Assembly: GCA_028275005.1 (NCBI GenBank)
Contig: JAQCNN010000281.1
Span: forward strand, 1 to 6,150
From: Salinirussus sp.
GTDB taxonomy: Archaea; Halobacteriota; Halobacteria; Halobacteriales; Haloarculaceae
Direction of reading: 5' to 3'
DNA: 6,150 bases
Position numbers and translations under genes: made by a program. Below are positions 5,589 to 6,150 of this stretch, in pieces. Within the stretch, counting starts at the first letter, position 1, and each line of letters opens with the position of its first letter. Below the pieces are notes generated by a model, which ran no database searches, was not told the origin of the DNA, and worked only from the letters and a program-made list of their open reading frames with translations.

Positions 5589-5596
5589 GGTAAGTC
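5589..5596 (+). promoter_or_regulatory. Possible weak TATA-like element for the DUF2892 gene
   Basis: GGTAAGTC is centred about 26 nt before the ATG at 5618. It shares GGTAAGT with the element at the same distance before the DUF92 gene. The spacing fits a leaderless mRNA, but the match to the haloarchaeal TATA consensus is poor. Confidence 0.3.
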
Positions 5597-5617
5597 GTGG
5601 CAGTCCGAGAGCCCTGT

Positions 5618-5827
5618 ATGGTTTCGAAAAACGTGGGAGGTCGCGACCGACTCGTTCGCACAGTGCTCGCCGCCGTACTGACCGTGGTGACGGTCCGGCT
5701 GCTCCGCTCGGGGAACCGGAAGGTCGGCCTCCTCGCCGCCGTCGGTGCGCTCGGCTTCGGCTTCAACGCCACCACCAGCTTCTGTGGGCTGAACAGGGCC
5801 CTGGGTATCGATACGACCGAGGAGTAG
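5618..5827 (+). CDS. Small DUF2892 (YgaP-like transmembrane domain) membrane protein
   Basis: A 69-residue protein made only of the DUF2892 domain. It opens with MVSKNVGGRDRLVR, the typical K-N-x-G-x-x-D-R-x-x-R start of this family, which is why the ATG at 5618 is preferred over an in-frame GTG at 5597. Two hydrophobic segments follow (about 13-31 and 36-54), then FCGLNRALGI near the C-terminus, matching the family's C-x-x-x-x-x-x-G-I ending with its single Cys. In E. coli YgaP this domain anchors a rhodanese; here there is no rhodanese domain and no sulfur-transfer gene next to it. Function in haloarchaea is not known. The gene is monocistronic as far as can be seen and divergent from dnaG. 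Confidence 0.85.
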   Translation: MVSKNVGGRDRLVRTVLAAVLTVVTVRLLRSGNRKVGLLAAVGALGFGFNATTSFCGLNRALGIDTTEE

Positions 5828-5860
5828 TGTCCCGGGGCGTCTGTCACGGCAACCGGTCTC

Positions 5861-5877
5861 GCTGAGCGACGCTCAGC
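5861..5877. repeat. 17-bp palindrome downstream of the DUF2892 gene
   Basis: GCTGAGCG and CGCTCAGC are exact reverse complements separated by a single A. As RNA it would fold as a 7-bp stem with a GAC loop, 33 nt after the stop codon. It may be a 3'-end hairpin or a protein-binding site. Confidence 0.45.
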
Positions 5878-5880
5878 CAC

Positions 5881-5910
5881 CCCGGAGTGCCGGCTCTGAC
5901 CGGCCTCGGG
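5881..5910. repeat. Imperfect GC-rich stem-loop
   Basis: An inner stem GCCGG (5889-5893) / CCGGC (5900-5904) with a 6-nt loop is enclosed by an outer CCCG (5881-5884) / CGGG (5907-5910), with a small internal mismatch. It is part of a run of dyads between 5861 and 5941. Confidence 0.35.
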
Positions 5911-5920
5911 CAGTCGACTG
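5911..5920. repeat. 10-bp perfect palindrome CAGTCGACTG
   Basis: A self-complementary decamer directly adjoining the next dyad at 5921. It is about 50 nt upstream of the TATA box at 5968, a position where archaeal activators or repressors can bind. Function is inferred only from symmetry and position. Confidence 0.3.
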
Positions 5921-5941
5921 TTGAAGACGTTTTTTCTTCAA
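5921..5941 (+). terminator. AT-rich dyad with T6 tract: terminator of the DUF2892 mRNA or operator
   Basis: TTGAAGA (5921-5927) and TCTTCAA (5935-5941) are exact reverse complements around a T-rich centre; the T6 run is 5930-5935. Archaeal RNA polymerase terminates at T tracts, so this could end the upstream mRNA. The symmetry and position before the DUF3311 promoter also fit a regulator site. Confidence 0.4.
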
Positions 5942-5967
5942 TACTCGTTGTTGGGCGCTTTCAGCAC

Positions 5968-5974
5968 TTTTATA
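5968..5974 (+). promoter_or_regulatory. TATA box of the DUF3311 gene
   Basis: TTTTATA, centred 31 nt before the ATG at 6002, is the best TATA match in the window and lies in a clearly AT-rich island (5921-6001). Transcription would start only a few bases before the ATG, giving an essentially leaderless mRNA. Confidence 0.65.
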
Positions 5975-6001
5975 CCCCTGTAAAGACAATATTATTCAAC
6001 T

Positions 6002-6150
6002 ATGAGTGCCGAGAGGTCGAGCTACGCGTGGGGTCTCGTCGCGTTGGTGCTCGTCGCGCTGGCTGTCCCGTGGTTCCTGTGGGGGTCGAGCCGTGTCGTC
6101 GCCGGCCTGCCGGTGTGGGTCTGGTGGCACATCGGCTGGATGGGTCTCAC
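6002..6150 (+). CDS. DUF3311 small membrane protein, cut by the right edge
   Basis: The first 49 residues are visible. After a short polar start (MSAERSSYAW) comes a membrane segment, GLVALVLVALAVPWFLWG, then the DUF3311-like stretch VVAGLPVWVWWHIGWMGL. Proteins of this family are short two-helix membrane proteins usually encoded directly before a sodium:solute symporter (SSS family), which I therefore expect just beyond the window. The role may be as a small companion of the symporter; this is context inference. The ATG is supported by the strong TATA box 31 nt upstream. No ribosome binding site is visible, in keeping with a leaderless mRNA. Confidence 0.75.
   Translation, partial: MSAERSSYAWGLVALVLVALAVPWFLWGSSRVVAGLPVWVWWHIGWMGL

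Larger units (their letters stand above)
5359..5617. other. Divergent intergenic region between dnaG and the DUF2892 gene
   Basis: No convincing gene is visible on either strand in these 259 nt. It contains the presumed dnaG promoter and leader, two copies of CCTGACGGG (5371-5379 and 5454-5462), an imperfect GATGGTG tandem (5385-5391 and 5394-5400), the palindrome CGTCCGGACG (5529-5538), and a hairpin at 5561-5583. Short open frames here lack any recognisable family features. Confidence 0.6.

Noticed and set aside
5597..5617. In-frame GTG as an earlier start for the DUF2892 protein
   Set aside because: It would add MAVREPC before the conserved family start MVSKNVGGRDR and would leave too little room from the presumed promoter element.
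5416..5880. Minus-strand open frame of 154 codons opposite the DUF2892 gene
   Set aside because: It overlaps the DUF2892 coding sequence on the other strand, which has clear family motifs, and shows no domain itself.
1..6150. CRISPR array, tRNA/rRNA gene, insertion sequence or defence system
   Set aside because: No spaced direct repeats, tRNA-like cloverleaf, transposase motif or defence-type domain was seen; the gene set looks like core haloarchaeal chromosome.

Overview
The window looks like a piece of a haloarchaeal chromosome. The DNA is very GC-rich, and the predicted proteins are strongly acidic and rich in Asp, Glu, Ala and Val. Several genes have TATA-like elements about 27 nt before the start codon, as expected for leaderless mRNAs. 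The gene content is also archaeal: an archaeal-type DnaG, a DUF92 membrane protein, and a DUF3311 protein at the start of what is probably a sodium:solute symporter operon. I cannot name the species.

Layout. Positions 1-819 (+) hold a cis-prenyltransferase (UppS family) whose N-terminus lies outside the window. It converges on a small universal stress protein at 850-1251 (-). Upstream of that, also on the minus strand, 1379-1984 encodes a second, divergent cis-prenyltransferase-fold protein. A 113-nt divergent promoter region then leads to a DUF92 polytopic membrane protein at 2098-3441 (+). Its stop codon overlaps the start of a GNAT acetyltransferase at 3438-3899 (+). This pair converges on dnaG at 3943-5358 (-). 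After a 259-nt gap comes a small DUF2892 membrane protein at 5618-5827 (+). An AT-rich, dyad-rich region with a good TATA box (5861-6001) then precedes the DUF3311 gene that runs off the right edge.

The most interesting point is that the two cis-prenyltransferase proteins carry complementary motif sets. The protein at 1-819 has the catalytic DGNRRYA motif but lacks the C-terminal RxG motif. The protein at 1379-1984 has lost the catalytic Asp motif but ends in RRFGR, and it resembles the eukaryotic Nogo-B receptor/Nus1 subunit. This is the division of labour seen in the DHDDS-NgBR dolichol synthase. I infer that the two proteins form a heteromeric cis-prenyltransferase making the polyprenyl/dolichyl glycan carrier. 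The adjacent DUF92 protein is related to the plant phytyl-phosphate kinase VTE6 and has an extra membrane half with a weak resemblance to dolichol/phytol kinases. The neighbourhood may therefore be an isoprenoid-phosphate module joined to a DnaG block. Other structures worth attention are tandem hairpins at the 3' end of the NgBR-like gene, an inverted repeat wrapped around its TATA element, and a stack of dyads upstream of the DUF3311 promoter.
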